In this document: positions 1 through 9,931 of the stretch, in pieces
Numbering within the stretch: position 1 is the first letter of the stretch
How the letters are laid out: each line of letters starts with the position of its first letter
NCBI RefSeq assembly: GCF_000305495.1
Contig: NZ_AJTN02000235.1
Location: 1 to 51,421 of the forward strand
DNA: 51,421 nucleotides
Direction: 5' to 3'
From: Peribacillus psychrosaccharolyticus ATCC 23296
GTDB taxonomy: Bacteria; Bacillota; Bacilli; Bacillales; DSM-1321
Notes under the pieces: generated by a model
What the model saw: the letters and a program-made list of their open reading frames with translations, nothing else
The model's database searches: none
Told to the model about the DNA's origin: nothing
Translations under genes and position numbers: made by a program

Positions 1-482
1 AAATGTATTCCCAGATTTTCGAATTAGAAGATCAATTTATCTCTCCGTTTAAACCCCTGGATATTATTAAACGGAGCTGTGAATATTTTGGTTCGAGTTA
101 CGAGGGAAGAAAGGATGGAACAAAACATTTAATCGGGATTACCCACAAAGCTCCAATTGCCGTTGATCCAACAAGCTCTATTTTTTTCTTTCCAACATCT
201 TCACCTGCACGACCTCAGTGCATGTGGCTGTCACATCATCATGTTAGTAAGTTTACTCGTGCAGATACGGGAATGACATCTGTTGTTTTTCGAAATCAGC
301 AGCAGATTGAGATAGACATTTCCTATAGTTCATTTGGCAATCAAGTCATGAGGACTGCCCTCCTCAAAACGAAACTCTTGCAGCGTATAGAAGAAACAGA
401 ACGGCAGCAGTATTATTTAGTTTCAAGAAAAGGAATTGCAGAACAAAATGAAAGCGCTTCAAAATATTCTTTATTGAGATAG
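1..482 (+). CDS. comK: Competence transcription factor ComK, 5' end outside the window
   Basis: ComK is the DNA-binding master activator of competence genes and its own gene. About 159 residues are visible, running into the left edge. B. subtilis ComK has about 190 residues, so roughly the first 30-40 are missing and the first visible Met is probably internal. Family hallmarks are RSCEYFGSSYEGRK near residue 24, the HKAPIAVDP segment, FFPTSSPARPQC near 62, and the SYSSFGNQVMRTA stretch near the end. The product is cytoplasmic. It is followed convergently by yhjD with only 65 bases between, as part of a block ordered like the B. subtilis comK-yhjD-yhjE-sipV region. Family assignment is firm; the true start cannot be given. 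Confidence 0.93.
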   Translation, partial: MYSQIFELEDQFISPFKPLDIIKRSCEYFGSSYEGRKDGTKHLIGITHKAPIAVDPTSSIFFFPTSSPARPQCMWLSHHHVSKFTRADTGMTSVVFRNQQQIEIDISYSSFGNQVMRTALLKTKLLQRIEETERQQYYLVSRKGIAEQNESASKYSLLR

Positions 483-547
483 TTGACCGTATCCTTGGGT
501 TGGGGACATTCTTCTGTTGCTCTGTTGAGAGCTTGTCTCCAAGACTC

Positions 548-913
548 TTATTGTTCATAAAGCCTCTTCACTAAATAATAAGCCAATAATTCCTCTGTTT
601 TATTTCGTAAGCGCGGGTTGAAATAGTTATGGTGCTCCTCGAAGCCTTTGTAGATAAAACTATACATAGTAAAGTCTTTGTCGCGTTTCATCTCGCTCAC
701 CTTAATATTTTCCTTCCGTAAAAAACTTCGTACAACAGTTAACTCCTGCTGAACTATTCTTAGAGCCTCTTCCACTAATTCTTGGTAGGGCTTTTTTAAT
801 TTGAAAGAACTCTTCTCAATAACCGCTAAATCTAGATTAAAGATCGTAATAACCATCGGAAGATAAATTGCCTTTTCAATCATATTCCGATCATGTTCTG
901 GAATTCGGGTCAT
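548..913 (-). CDS. yhjD: YhjD-like conserved protein of unknown function
   Basis: A 121-residue soluble protein beginning MTRIPEHDRNMIEKAIYLP. I recognise it as the B. subtilis YhjD type by this N-terminus and by its place between comK and yhjE. It has no signal peptide or membrane segment. It is rich in charged residues and ends in a helix-like stretch (EELLAYYLVKRLYEQ). A good ribosome site (AAAGGAG) lies 8 bases before the ATG. The gene is convergent with comK and divergent from yhjE. A GAAC-N4-GTTC palindrome lies 67 bases upstream of its start. Function is unknown; small acidic or basic motifs that would suggest an enzyme are not seen. Confidence 0.85.
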   Translation of the reverse strand: MTRIPEHDRNMIEKAIYLPMVITIFNLDLAVIEKSSFKLKKPYQELVEEALRIVQQELTVVRSFLRKENIKVSEMKRDKDFTMYSFIYKGFEEHHNYFNPRLRNKTEELLAYYLVKRLYEQ

Positions 914-979
914 TGGTCAGGCTCCTTTCTTAGTTGACATTCAGGGTGTAACTATTCTATGTAAGGAATTAAAAAATAA

Positions 980-991
980 GAACAAATGTTC
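980..991. promoter_or_regulatory. LexA/DinR-like palindrome between yhjD and yhjE
   Basis: The 12-mer GAACAAATGTTC fits the Gram-positive LexA (DinR) core GAAC-RNRY-GTTC exactly, although the outer C and G of the best sites are A and T here. It lies in the divergent region, 67 bases before yhjD and 195 before yhjE. The wider sequence, with A-rich and T-rich flanks, could also form a short hairpin followed by six Ts, so a weak terminator is an alternative reading. Confidence 0.35.
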
Positions 992-1185
992 TTTTTTATC
1001 GTAATCGATAACTCTTTTAGTTGCAAGCTGATATTCTTATTTTAAAAACGGGTTAGCTTTCCATTGATTTAGGGAAAATAAGCAGTATCTTAATAAAAGC
1101 AATTCTTGCAATTCAGTATATTGTTCGCTTACATTTAGATAAACAACTCAAAATTCAAGGATGATTGATGTCTGGGGAGAGAATT

Positions 1186-1797
1186 ATGGATTTTAATGGC
1201 GTACAAGAGTGGCTAACATCTGAAAATATTTTAGAACTGATAAAAAAATACCGATCATTTGGACCGATTCCAGGTGTAGTATTACCAATGCTTGAAGCGT
1301 TTTTACCCTTCTTACCATTAGTCGTTTTTGTGGTTGCGAATGCCAGTGCTTTTGGTTTATGGTTAGGTTTTTTAGTTTCATGGATTGGTACTGTTACGGG
1401 TTCATTACTCGTTTTTCTTATCTTTCGTAATTATGGACAAAAAAAACTACTCCGATTCCTGAATAAGAATAAGCAAGTACAAAAGCTGATGGAGTGGGTG
1501 GATCGTCATGGGTTTGGTCCGTTATTTTTACTTCTTTGTTTTCCGTTTACGCCATCGGCAATTGTTAATATTGTTGCTGGGTTATCGAAAATCAGCCGCG
1601 GACAGTATGCATTAGCATTAATGGGCGGGAAATTGGTGATGATTTTTACAATTAGCTTTATTGGTTATGACGTTGTTTCGCTGATACATAAGCCCGTGCG
1701 TACTGCGATTATGGCAGGTATTATATTTATCCTGTGGCTGGTGGGAAAAAGAATTGAAGCAAGACTCAATAAAAGCATGAAGAGAGGGGACGGCTAA
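1186..1797 (+). CDS. yhjE: YhjE-like TVP38/TMEM64 (SNARE-associated/DedA superfamily) membrane protein
   Basis: An integral membrane protein of 203 residues from the chosen start. I chose ATG 1186 because GGGGAGAG lies just upstream at good spacing; an in-frame ATG at 1168 and TTG at 1165 are possible alternatives. Several hydrophobic segments are visible, including two long ones around LPLVVFVVANASAFGLWLGF and the C-terminal IMAGIIFILWLVGK. The FGPIPGVVLPMLEAFLPFLP region and the FPFTPSAIVNIVAGLS segment are typical of the TVP38/VTT domain, whose members act in lipid or membrane homeostasis, probably as lipid scramblases or transporters. It sits 38 bases before a signal peptidase gene and is probably co-transcribed with it, as in B. 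subtilis yhjE-sipV. The exact substrate is unknown. Confidence 0.88.
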   Translation: MDFNGVQEWLTSENILELIKKYRSFGPIPGVVLPMLEAFLPFLPLVVFVVANASAFGLWLGFLVSWIGTVTGSLLVFLIFRNYGQKKLLRFLNKNKQVQKLMEWVDRHGFGPLFLLLCFPFTPSAIVNIVAGLSKISRGQYALALMGGKLVMIFTISFIGYDVVSLIHKPVRTAIMAGIIFILWLVGKRIEARLNKSMKRGDG

Positions 1798-1835
1798 TAC
1801 TATCTAATAAAGTGATATTTGACGGAGGAAACTGA

Positions 1836-2372
1836 ATGGAAGAGAAAAAGTCGTCCTTCAAGATTAGAAATATCCTCGCTGTCTTCATTATTTTCCTAGT
1901 AGTCCGTGCTTTTTTCTTTACTAATTATGTTGTTGATGGTCAATCGATGGAGCCGTATTTAGGGGAAGGGAATAAGCTGATTGTGGATCAGGTTGTCTAC
2001 CAATTATCCTCCGTTAAGCGTTTTGATGTGATTGTTTTTCATGCAAATAGGAAGGATGATTATGTAAAACGGGTAATTGGAATCCCAGGAGATGTGATTT
2101 CCTATCAAGATGACAAATTAATTATAAATGAAAAGGAATTTTCGGAACCGTACTTAGAGAAAATCGAGCATCCTTTTCTTGGTCAGCATTTGACTGGTGA
2201 TTTCACTTTGAAGGAACTAACTGGTGTAGAGAGGATTCCAAAGGGCAAGGTATTTGTCCTCGGTGATAATCGGCTGAAAAGTATGGATAGCCGTCACATC
2301 GGCCTTATATCAATTGATCGAATCATTGGGAAAGTAGATCTAAAATATTGGCCGCTTTTAGGGTCTTTCTAA
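1836..2372 (+). CDS. sipV: Type I signal peptidase (SipV-like)
   Basis: A membrane-bound serine protease that removes signal peptides from secreted preproteins. The 178-residue protein has one N-terminal membrane segment (about residues 11-30) followed by the catalytic Ser37 in GQSMEP and the general base Lys78 in DDYVKRVIGIPGD. The late box GDNRLKSMDSRHIGLI is also present. The length and single anchor fit the Gram-positive P-type enzymes SipS/T/U/V rather than the ER-type SipW. A GGAGGAAA ribosome site precedes the ATG. It follows yhjE directly and is followed by an intrinsic terminator. The sipV symbol is based on gene order; paralogue identity cannot be proven from one sequence. Confidence 0.93.
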   Translation: MEEKKSSFKIRNILAVFIIFLVVRAFFFTNYVVDGQSMEPYLGEGNKLIVDQVVYQLSSVKRFDVIVFHANRKDDYVKRVIGIPGDVISYQDDKLIINEKEFSEPYLEKIEHPFLGQHLTGDFTLKELTGVERIPKGKVFVLGDNRLKSMDSRHIGLISIDRIIGKVDLKYWPLLGSF

Positions 2373-2398
2373 AACAGCAAATGATATCGTTTAATTTT

Positions 2399-2423
2399 GA
2401 ACCCAGTTGTGGGTTCTTTTTTT
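2399..2423 (+). terminator. Intrinsic terminator after the signal peptidase gene
   Basis: A 7-bp perfect stem (GAACCCA / TGGGTTC, 4-base loop) is followed by seven Ts. It lies 26 bases after the stop codon and ends the yhjE-sip unit before addB. Confidence 0.85.
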
Positions 2424-2620
2424 ATTTTAGGAAAAGCAAAAACGTAAACAAGACCGCTTTCCTGCTTGTCAGGCGAACATACGATTGGTAAAAGCTGTGC
2501 CAAACCGGTAAAATAGAAGGCAAAGGACCAAAGTTAATTTCCAGAAATCCTGTCATAAAGCTGCTCGGATTTTCTGTTAAAATAGGGATAAAGATGTAGA
2601 CGGAAGAAGGAGGCAAAAAG

Positions 2621-5600
2621 ATGCCGCTCCAATTTTTAATAGGAAGATCGGGAACAGGAAAAACAACAAGGATTCTTGAGGATATTCGTGGAAAACTGCG
2701 AGAAGATCCGGCTGGAAATCCTATTATTTACCTTGTTCCGGATCAGATGACATTTTTGTCAGAATATAAATTAGTGAAAACGCCTGACCTTGGCGGGATG
2801 GTACGAGCACAGGTTTTTAGCTTCAGCCGTTTAGCTTGGCGAGTGCTTCAGGAAACAGGCGGAATGAATCGCCGGCATCTTGACAGCGTCGGCGTTACTA
2901 TGTTGATTCGTAAGATTATGGAAGATAAAAAAGATGATTTAAAAATGTTTCGCCGTTCTGCGGATAAGCAGGGTTTTATAGCCCAAATGGATGAAATGCT
3001 GAAGGAGTTCAAACGTTATTGCATTGATCCCGAACAGGTGCGAATCTTTCACGATGAAACAGAAGAACTGCCTGAGGGTCTTCGTGATAAACTTCATGAT
3101 TTGGATTTAATCTATCAGCAATTTGAGGAAGAATTGATTGGGAAGTATTTAGACTCGGAAGATTATTTTAAACTGCTTGTTGAAAAGATGGCAGACTCGT
3201 CATACTTAGCATCTGCGACCATTTATATGGATGGCTTTTATAGTCTCACACCACAGGAACTGTTGATTGTTGATGGACTGCTGAAGCATAGCCGCCATGT
3301 AACGGTATCGCTCACACTAGATCGGCCATTCAGACAGAATCCACCTGATGCACTTCACTTGTTCCGGCAGACGGGCTCTACTTATTACGACATTTACCAA
3401 AGTGCGCTGAAGCAGGGGATATCCATTGAGGAAGACATGGTGCTTGAAGCAGTAGGACGCTATACAGGAAGTCCTTCTTTGAAGCATCTTGAAACGAACT
3501 TTGCGGTAAGACCGGTGACAAAGTATCCGCTCGACGTTAAGGTCGCCATAACCCAAGCGGTGAATCGCCGGGCAGAAGTAGAAGGAGTAGCAAGGGATAT
3601 TTTAAAACTTGTTCGCGATGGTGTTTACCGATGGAATGATATTGCCATCCTTGTTCGAAACGGTGAGTCTTATCATGATTTAATTGATACAGTTTTTAAA
3701 GATTATGAGATTCCTGTTTTTATCGATTCGAAGCGTTCGATGCTTAATCATCCGCTGCTTGAGCTTGTTCGCTCTACGCTTGAAATTATCGTGAGCAACT
3801 GGAGATATGAAACAGTGTTCAGAGCGATTAAAACGGAACTGTTGGCGCCCATTGGCCAAACGACGCCTTCTATCCGTGAACGAGTCGACCGTCTTGAGAA
3901 TTATGTGTTGTCACGTGGAATAAAAGGAACAAGGTGGACGTCAAAGGACCGCTGGGGATACCGGAGAATTAGAGGGCTGGAGCTTGAGGAAAGATCACAG
4001 ACGACAAAAGAGAAAGAACTTGAGAATGAGTTAAATGACCTTAAGGAAATGTTCACAGAACCGATTCTGACCCTATCCCGCCGCTTCAAGCGTGCTAGAA
4101 CCGGCAGAGAATATTGTGAAGCCCTCTTTATATATTTAGAGGAGCTCCACATTCCAGAGAAGCTGGACAAGCTGAAGTTTGAAGCAGAAGAAGCAGGGGA
4201 ATTGATACGAGCCCGCGAGCATGAACAGTCTTGGGATGCTGTAATCGATCTTCTAGATCAGTATGTTGAGATTCTTGGTGATGAAAAGATAGGACTGAAA
4301 CAGTTTTCAACCATAATCGAGACGGGAATGGAATCCATGAAATTTTCCCTCGTTCCGCCCGCTATAGACCAAGTAATTGTTGCGAACCTTAATTTATCAC
4401 GGATTGATGATGTCAGGGCAGCATTTGTCATTGGTCTAAATGAAGGCGTACTGCCAGGGAAAGTGACAGCTGAGGGCATCTTTTCAGACGGTGATCGGAA
4501 TGCCCTGCTTGCTGACGGGTTGGAAGTTGCTCCAGGCTCGGGGCTTCGTCTGCTTGATGAAGAATTTACGGCTTACAAAGCGTTTACCACCCCTTCTGAG
4601 GCATTATATATGTCATACCCACTCGCAGATGAAGAAGGGAAATCGCTGTTGCCCTCTTCTTATATAAAACGTGTACGGGATTTGTTGGGTCAGGTAAATG
4701 AAGCGGTGTACACAAATGATCCTTCCGACTTTGATGCAGTAAGGCAAGTATCATTTGCTGCCAATTATAATGTAGCGCTGGCTTATTTAACTGCTCAGCT
4801 GCAGTTGTTAAAACGAGGGTACCCAATTGATGCCCTGTGGTGGGATGTTTACAATGCGTATATGAGAAATGATGAAATTAAGCCGCTTGCCATCAGGGTA
4901 TTATCCAGCCTGTTTTATGAAAATAAAGCGAAGAAACTTTCAGAAGATACGAGTAAAAAACTATATGGAGAAAATATTCTAGCCAGCGTTTCACGGATGG
5001 AGATGTTCAATAGCTGTCCGTTCTCTCATTTTGCGGCTCATGGCTTGAAGCTTCAGGAGCGGAAGATTTACCGTCTTGATGCTCCGGATATTGGCGAAAT
5101 GTTTCATGGTGCTTTGAAGATTATTTCGGATTATCTGCATGAAAACAAAATTTCTTGGTCTTCGTTAACGAAGGAACAATGTTTGCAGTTAGCACGATCA
5201 GCAATCGAACGGTTGGCGCCAAAGCTTCAAAATCAGATTCTTCTAAGCACAAACCGCCATCATTACTTAAAACGTAAATTGGAAGATGTCATTGGACGAG
5301 CTTCCATCGTGTTAAGTGAACAAGCAAAAGCAAGCGGATTTGCACCAATTGGACTTGAAGTGGCTTTTGGCAGTAAGGAAGAAATCCCGCCCTTAACGTT
5401 TTCACTCAAAAATGGTACTCAAATGGAGCTAGTAGGCCGGATTGATCGTGTAGATAAAGCGGAAGTTGACTCAGGAATTTATCTTCGTGTGCTTGATTAT
5501 AAATCGAGTGACAAAGAGCTGAATATGAGTGAAGTCTATTATGGACTTGCTTTGCAAATGCTGACTTACCTTGATATTGTTGTCAGCCATTCAAAGACGC

Positions 5601-6118
5601 TGGTAGGTAAGGATGCGAAGCCTGCAGGTGTATTATATTTCCATGTTCACAATCCTGTCGTCAAAAGCAATAGTATGCTCAACTTGGATGAAATTGAAGA
5701 AGCGATGTTCAAAAGCTTTAAAATGAAAGGATTGGTATTAGGTAACCCTGACGTCATTCAATTAATGGATACAACGCTTGATTCTTCAGGGAAAACGACA
5801 TCTGATATTGTCCCAGTTACGTTGAAAAAAGATGGGTCCCTTGGAGCCCGCTCAAAAGTCGCCAGTGATGGAGATTTTACACTCCTGCAAAACCATGTTC
5901 GAAACGTTTTTCAAAAAGCAGGCGATGAAATTGTTGACGGCAAGGTCGAGATTACACCCTACAAATTAAAAGAAAAAAAACCATGTACATTTTGTGCATA
6001 TAAATCAGTCTGTCAGTTTGATGAGTCGTTAGAAGAGAACGAGTATAACGTACTGGTAAATAGAAAAGACGCAGATATCTTAGACATCCTTAAGAAGGGA
6101 GGGAATGATGATGAGTAA
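2621..6118 (+). CDS. addB: ATP-dependent helicase-nuclease subunit AddB
   Basis: AddB pairs with AddA to form the Gram-positive RecBCD equivalent, which resects double-strand breaks up to a Chi site and loads RecA. The 1165-residue protein has the usual family length. A Walker A motif GRSGTGKTT is at residues 8-16. The C-terminal RecB-type nuclease domain has LDYKSSDK near residue 970. Four cysteines, C799 (NSCPF), C1122, C1125 and C1131 (CTFCAYKSVC), match the iron-sulfur cluster that staples the nuclease domain. The ribosome site AGGAGG lies 9 bases before the ATG. The 3' end overlaps addA by 14 bases, which indicates translational coupling. Confidence 0.97.
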   Translation: MPLQFLIGRSGTGKTTRILEDIRGKLREDPAGNPIIYLVPDQMTFLSEYKLVKTPDLGGMVRAQVFSFSRLAWRVLQETGGMNRRHLDSVGVTMLIRKIMEDKKDDLKMFRRSADKQGFIAQMDEMLKEFKRYCIDPEQVRIFHDETEELPEGLRDKLHDLDLIYQQFEEELIGKYLDSEDYFKLLVEKMADSSYLASATIYMDGFYSLTPQELLIVDGLLKHSRHVTVSLTLDRPFRQNPPDALHLFRQTGSTYYDIYQSALKQGISIEEDMVLEAVGRYTGSPSLKHLETNFAVRPVTKYPLDVKVAITQAVNRRAEVEGVARDILKLVRDGVYRWNDIAILVRNGESYHDLIDTVFKDYEIPVFIDSKRSMLNHPLLELVRSTLEIIVSNWRYETVFRAIKTELLAPIGQTTPSIRERVDRLENYVLSRGIKGTRWTSKDRWGYRRIRGLELEERSQTTKEKELENELNDLKEMFTEPILTLSRRFKRARTGREYCEALFIYLEELHIPEKLDKLKFEAEEAGELIRAREHEQSWDAVIDLLDQYVEILGDEKIGLKQFSTIIETGMESMKFSLVPPAIDQVIVANLNLSRIDDVRAAFVIGLNEGVLPGKVTAEGIFSDGDRNALLADGLEVAPGSGLRLLDEEFTAYKAFTTPSEALYMSYPLADEEGKSLLPSSYIKRVRDLLGQVNEAVYTNDPSDFDAVRQVSFAANYNVALAYLTAQLQLLKRGYPIDALWWDVYNAYMRNDEIKPLAIRVLSSLFYENKAKKLSEDTSKKLYGENILASVSRMEMFNSCPFSHFAAHGLKLQERKIYRLDAPDIGEMFHGALKIISDYLHENKISWSSLTKEQCLQLARSAIERLAPKLQNQILLSTNRHHYLKRKLEDVIGRASIVLSEQAKASGFAPIGLEVAFGSKEEIPPLTFSLKNGTQMELVGRIDRVDKAEVDSGIYLRVLDYKSSDKELNMSEVYYGLALQMLTYLDIVVSHSKTLVGKDAKPAGVLYFHVHNPVVKSNSMLNLDEIEEAMFKSFKMKGLVLGNPDVIQLMDTTLDSSGKTTSDIVPVTLKKDGSLGARSKVASDGDFTLLQNHVRNVFQKAGDEIVDGKVEITPYKLKEKKPCTFCAYKSVCQFDESLEENEYNVLVNRKDADILDILKKGGNDDE

Positions 6119-9100
6119 AACGATTATACCTGTAATGCCAGCGAGTGCGACTTGGACAGAAGACCAATGGAAAGCAATCTGGGCTAAGGATCAGGACATT
6201 CTTGTGGCTGCTGCGGCGGGCTCGGGGAAGACGGCTGTGCTCGTCAATCGAATCATCGAGAAAATCCTTTCAGAAGAGGATCCATTGAATGTGGATGAGC
6301 TCCTTGTCGTGACGTTTACGAACGCCTCAGCCGCAGAGATGAAACACAGAATTGGAGAAGCCCTTGAACAAGCGATTAAAGATAATCCAGATTCTCAACA
6401 TTTGCGTAAACAAGTTAGTTTGATTCACAAAGCCTCCATTTCAACCCTGCACTCTTTTTGCTTAGACGTAATCCGGACCTATTATTATTTAACCGATGTA
6501 GATCCTGGGTTCCGAATTGCGGATTCTACAGAGGCAGAATTATTACGTGATGAAGTGATGGAAGAGTTATTTGAGGAACACTACGGTCAAAGTGATAACG
6601 AACGCTTCTTTAAACTTGTTGATGCCTATACAGGAGACCGAAATGATACAGCACTGCAGACAATCATTCGTTCCCTGCATAATTTTTCAAGGTCTCATCC
6701 CCACCCTGAGGCTTGGCTTGATCAAGCGGCAGCGATGTATGATTTGCCAGAAGAAACGAAAATTGATGATTTACCATTTATTAAAGAGCTGACTTTTGAT
6801 ACTTCCTTGCAGCTAGAAACCGCTCGATCTTTACTTAACCAGGCGCTTGAACTTTCTAAGCAGCCAGGAGGACCTGCGCCGCGAGCGGAGAATTTTATTG
6901 CTGACCTTACGATTATTGAGAGGCTGAAAAAAGCCCATCAGGAGTCTTGGGAAAGCATGTATGAAGCAATGCAGATGGACAACAGTTTTTCAAGAGCTAA
7001 AGCATGTAAGGGTGACTCCTTTGATAAAGAAATGGTCAAAACAGCTGATAACTATCGTAAAAAAGCGAAAAAGATTATTGATACATTAAAAATCGATTTG
7101 TTTTCCCGAAAGCCCGAACATTATCTAGAAGATATTCGCGGCTTAAAGGGGTATGTGGAAACACTCGTAGATTTAGTTAAACAGTTTGGTACGATGTTTC
7201 AAGCAGCCAAAGCGGAAAAGAACCTCGTTGATTTTTCAGATTTAGAGCATTATAGTTTAGCGATTTTAGCTGATACAGCAGAATTGGGCAGCCTCACGCC
7301 TTCAAAAGCGGCATTGGGTTATCGCAAACAGTTTAAAGAAGTACTTGTGGATGAATATCAGGATACAAATCTAGTTCAGGAATCAATTCTGAAGCTTGTA
7401 ACAGCGGATGGGGAAAACAGCGGGAATCTTTTCATGGTTGGTGATGTTAAGCAGTCCATATATCGTTTCCGTTTGGCTGAACCGAATCTTTTTCTAGGAA
7501 AATATACTCGATTTACCCATGATGGCAGCGAAAGCGGTCTTCGAATCGACTTAAACCGTAATTTCCGCAGCCGGAGTGAGGTATTGTCAGGAACGAACTT
7601 CTTATTTAAACAGCTGATGGGCCTCACGGTTGGCGAAATTGAATATGATGAAGACGCTGAACTAAAAAAAGGGGCTTCCTATCCAGAGGATAAGTCGTAT
7701 CCAATCGAGCTGACTTTAATTGATAACGCAAATGTGGATTCGAGCAGTTCCGTTGACGAATCAGGTGATGGAGATGAGTTCGGATTTGATGATGAAGAAC
7801 TGGAAACAGCACAGTTAGAAGCTAGAATGATGGCAAAACTGATTAAACAAGCCATTAATGAGAAACAGCAGATTTATGATACAAAAGCAGGGATTTACCG
7901 GGCGATTACCTATCGTGATATGGTTGTCTTACTGCGGTCTATGCCATGGGCCCCGCAAATCATGGATGAGTTCAAAAAACAGGGAATCCCTGTTTATGCA
8001 AGTCTGTCAACCGGATATTTTGAAGCAAACGAAGTAAGAATCATGCTTTCACTGCTGAAAACGATTGATAATCCACAGCAGGATATTCCGCTAGTATCGG
8101 TGCTTCGTTCACCAATTGTCGGTCTTGATGAGGAAGAGCTGGCACAAGTCCGTTTATTTAATTCAAACACTTATTATGAGGCTATGGCTGATTATTACCG
8201 GAGAGCTGATCCAGAACAAAATCCAGTGCTGTATGAAAAAGTCTCCTTCTTTTATCGGAAATTAAACGAATGGAGACAGTTGTCACAGCAGACTGAGCTT
8301 TCAGATTTAATCTGGCAGTTATTTGGAGATACACGCTTTTATGATTTTGTGGGAGGTATGCCAGGAGGAAAGCAGCGACAAGCCAATTTACGGGCACTGT
8401 ATGACCGAGCAAGGCAATACGAATCAAGCTCATTTCGTGGTTTATTCCGCTTTCTGCGTTTTATTGATCGCATGCAGGAGCGTGGAGATGACCTAGGTGC
8501 GGCGAGGACTCTTGGCGAACAGGAAGATGTTGTAAGAGTAATGACAATACATGCTTCAAAGGGGCTTGAATTCCCTGTCGTTTTCATTGCAGGTCTTGCT
8601 AGACAATTCAATCTAATGGACATCCGTAAATCTTATTTACTTGATAAAGAATATGGTTTTGCTTCTAAATATGTGGATCCTGAATTACGGATTACCTATC
8701 CTTCCTTGCCTCAAATCGCTTTTAAGAAAAAACAACAGCTAGAAACGATTGCTGAAGAAATGCGCGTCCTGTATGTCGCACTGACACGTGCCAAAGAAAA
8801 GCTGCACTTAATTGGTACGCTTAAGGATGCAGCGAAGACGTTAGAAAAATGGGCCGCATCCGGTCAACATGCTGATTGGCTTTTAAACGATCATGTTAGA
8901 GCAAACGCGAGGAGCTATCTAGACTGGATTGGTCCAGCAGTTCTGCGTCACCGTCACAGTGAAGCTATTAAGCTGGATCATGGGATCGCTTCTTTTCCGT
9001 TTACTGAAACGGCATCAGACCCATCAGAATGGGCGATACAAGTTGTCGCTGCGAGAGAACTGCAAATCGTTGAGGATGATGAAGAACTAACGCAAGAAGA

Positions 9101-9881
9101 ACTTCTAGAGTATGTGAAAAAGGGTGATGAAATAGACATTGAGTCGCCATTTAGCGATCAAGTTTTCAAACAGCTTTCCTGGAAATATGACCACTTTGAT
9201 GCATCCGTGCATCGTTCGAAGCAATCCGTTTCAGAGTTAAAACGTCAAAATGAACTAAAAGATGAAGCAAGTTCAATGGAGCTGCTGCATAAATTCAAGC
9301 GTCCAATTAGTACACGCCCACAGTTTATGCAGGAAACGTCGATAACCGCTGCTGAAAAAGGAACAATTACGCATTTAGTGATGCAGCATATTGATTTAGA
9401 TAAAACCGTGACTAGGCCAGGCATACAGGAACTTATTGATGATCTGATTCACCGTGAACTGCTTACAGAGGAACAAAGCGTAAGCGTGGATCAAGACGTA
9501 GTTGCTGCCTTTTTCCAGCTTCCGATTGGACAACGACTGCAGAATGCAAAAACTGTCCGCAGAGAGGTTCCATTTACAATGGCAATGTCCGCGGCAGATG
9601 CCTACGCAGACTGGCAGAATGGTGATGATGAGATATTAGTACAGGGTGTCATCGACTGTATCTTTGAGGATGAGGATGGACTTGTATTATTGGATTATAA
9701 AACAGATAAAATTACAGGTCGCTTTGTTCATGGATTCGAAGGAGCAAAAGACATTCTTGCTGAGCGGTATCAAGTGCAGCTGCAGCTTTATACTCGTGCT
9801 ATTGAAACGATCATGAAAAAGAAAGTGAAACACCGTTATTTGTTTTTCTTTGACGGCGGTCATTTACTTGAAATTGAATAA
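6105..9881 (+). CDS. addA: ATP-dependent helicase-nuclease subunit AddA
   Basis: The motor and nuclease subunit of AddAB: a UvrD-like SF1A helicase with a C-terminal nuclease. The 1258-residue reading starts at the first of three consecutive ATG codons (6105, 6108, 6111), just after AAGGGAGGG, so any of the three may be used. Helicase motif I is AAAGSGKTA (39-43 for GSGKT), motif II is LVDEYQDTN near 415, followed by GDVKQSIYRFR, and motif VI is RVLYVALTRAKEK near 890. The nuclease domain has VLLDYKTDKI near 1195. It overlaps addB and ends at a strong terminator shared with the converging gerP operon. Confidence 0.97.
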   Translation: MMMSKTIIPVMPASATWTEDQWKAIWAKDQDILVAAAAGSGKTAVLVNRIIEKILSEEDPLNVDELLVVTFTNASAAEMKHRIGEALEQAIKDNPDSQHLRKQVSLIHKASISTLHSFCLDVIRTYYYLTDVDPGFRIADSTEAELLRDEVMEELFEEHYGQSDNERFFKLVDAYTGDRNDTALQTIIRSLHNFSRSHPHPEAWLDQAAAMYDLPEETKIDDLPFIKELTFDTSLQLETARSLLNQALELSKQPGGPAPRAENFIADLTIIERLKKAHQESWESMYEAMQMDNSFSRAKACKGDSFDKEMVKTADNYRKKAKKIIDTLKIDLFSRKPEHYLEDIRGLKGYVETLVDLVKQFGTMFQAAKAEKNLVDFSDLEHYSLAILADTAELGSLTPSKAALGYRKQFKEVLVDEYQDTNLVQESILKLVTADGENSGNLFMVGDVKQSIYRFRLAEPNLFLGKYTRFTHDGSESGLRIDLNRNFRSRSEVLSGTNFLFKQLMGLTVGEIEYDEDAELKKGASYPEDKSYPIELTLIDNANVDSSSSVDESGDGDEFGFDDEELETAQLEARMMAKLIKQAINEKQQIYDTKAGIYRAITYRDMVVLLRSMPWAPQIMDEFKKQGIPVYASLSTGYFEANEVRIMLSLLKTIDNPQQDIPLVSVLRSPIVGLDEEELAQVRLFNSNTYYEAMADYYRRADPEQNPVLYEKVSFFYRKLNEWRQLSQQTELSDLIWQLFGDTRFYDFVGGMPGGKQRQANLRALYDRARQYESSSFRGLFRFLRFIDRMQERGDDLGAARTLGEQEDVVRVMTIHASKGLEFPVVFIAGLARQFNLMDIRKSYLLDKEYGFASKYVDPELRITYPSLPQIAFKKKQQLETIAEEMRVLYVALTRAKEKLHLIGTLKDAAKTLEKWAASGQHADWLLNDHVRANARSYLDWIGPAVLRHRHSEAIKLDHGIASFPFTETASDPSEWAIQVVAARELQIVEDDEELTQEELLEYVKKGDEIDIESPFSDQVFKQLSWKYDHFDASVHRSKQSVSELKRQNELKDEASSMELLHKFKRPISTRPQFMQETSITAAEKGTITHLVMQHIDLDKTVTRPGIQELIDDLIHRELLTEEQSVSVDQDVVAAFFQLPIGQRLQNAKTVRREVPFTMAMSAADAYADWQNGDDEILVQGVIDCIFEDEDGLVLLDYKTDKITGRFVHGFEGAKDILAERYQVQLQLYTRAIETIMKKKVKHRYLFFFDGGHLLEIE

Positions 9882-9917
9882 AAAAAGGACCAAATCGCTT
9901 GAGATTTGGTCCTTTTT
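9882..9917. terminator. Bidirectional terminator between addA and gerPF
   Basis: A 15-bp perfect stem (AAAAAGGACCAAATC / GATTTGGTCCTTTTT) with a 6-base loop begins at the addA stop codon. The run of As on one side and Ts on the other lets it work for addA on the + strand and for gerP on the - strand. Confidence 0.92.
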
Positions 9918-9931
9918 ATATGCTGTTTGAG

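Noticed and set aside
500-542. Terminator between comK and yhjD
   Set aside because: TTGGGGACA / TGTCTCCAA can pair with wobble, but the loop is long and no T run follows, so it was not called.
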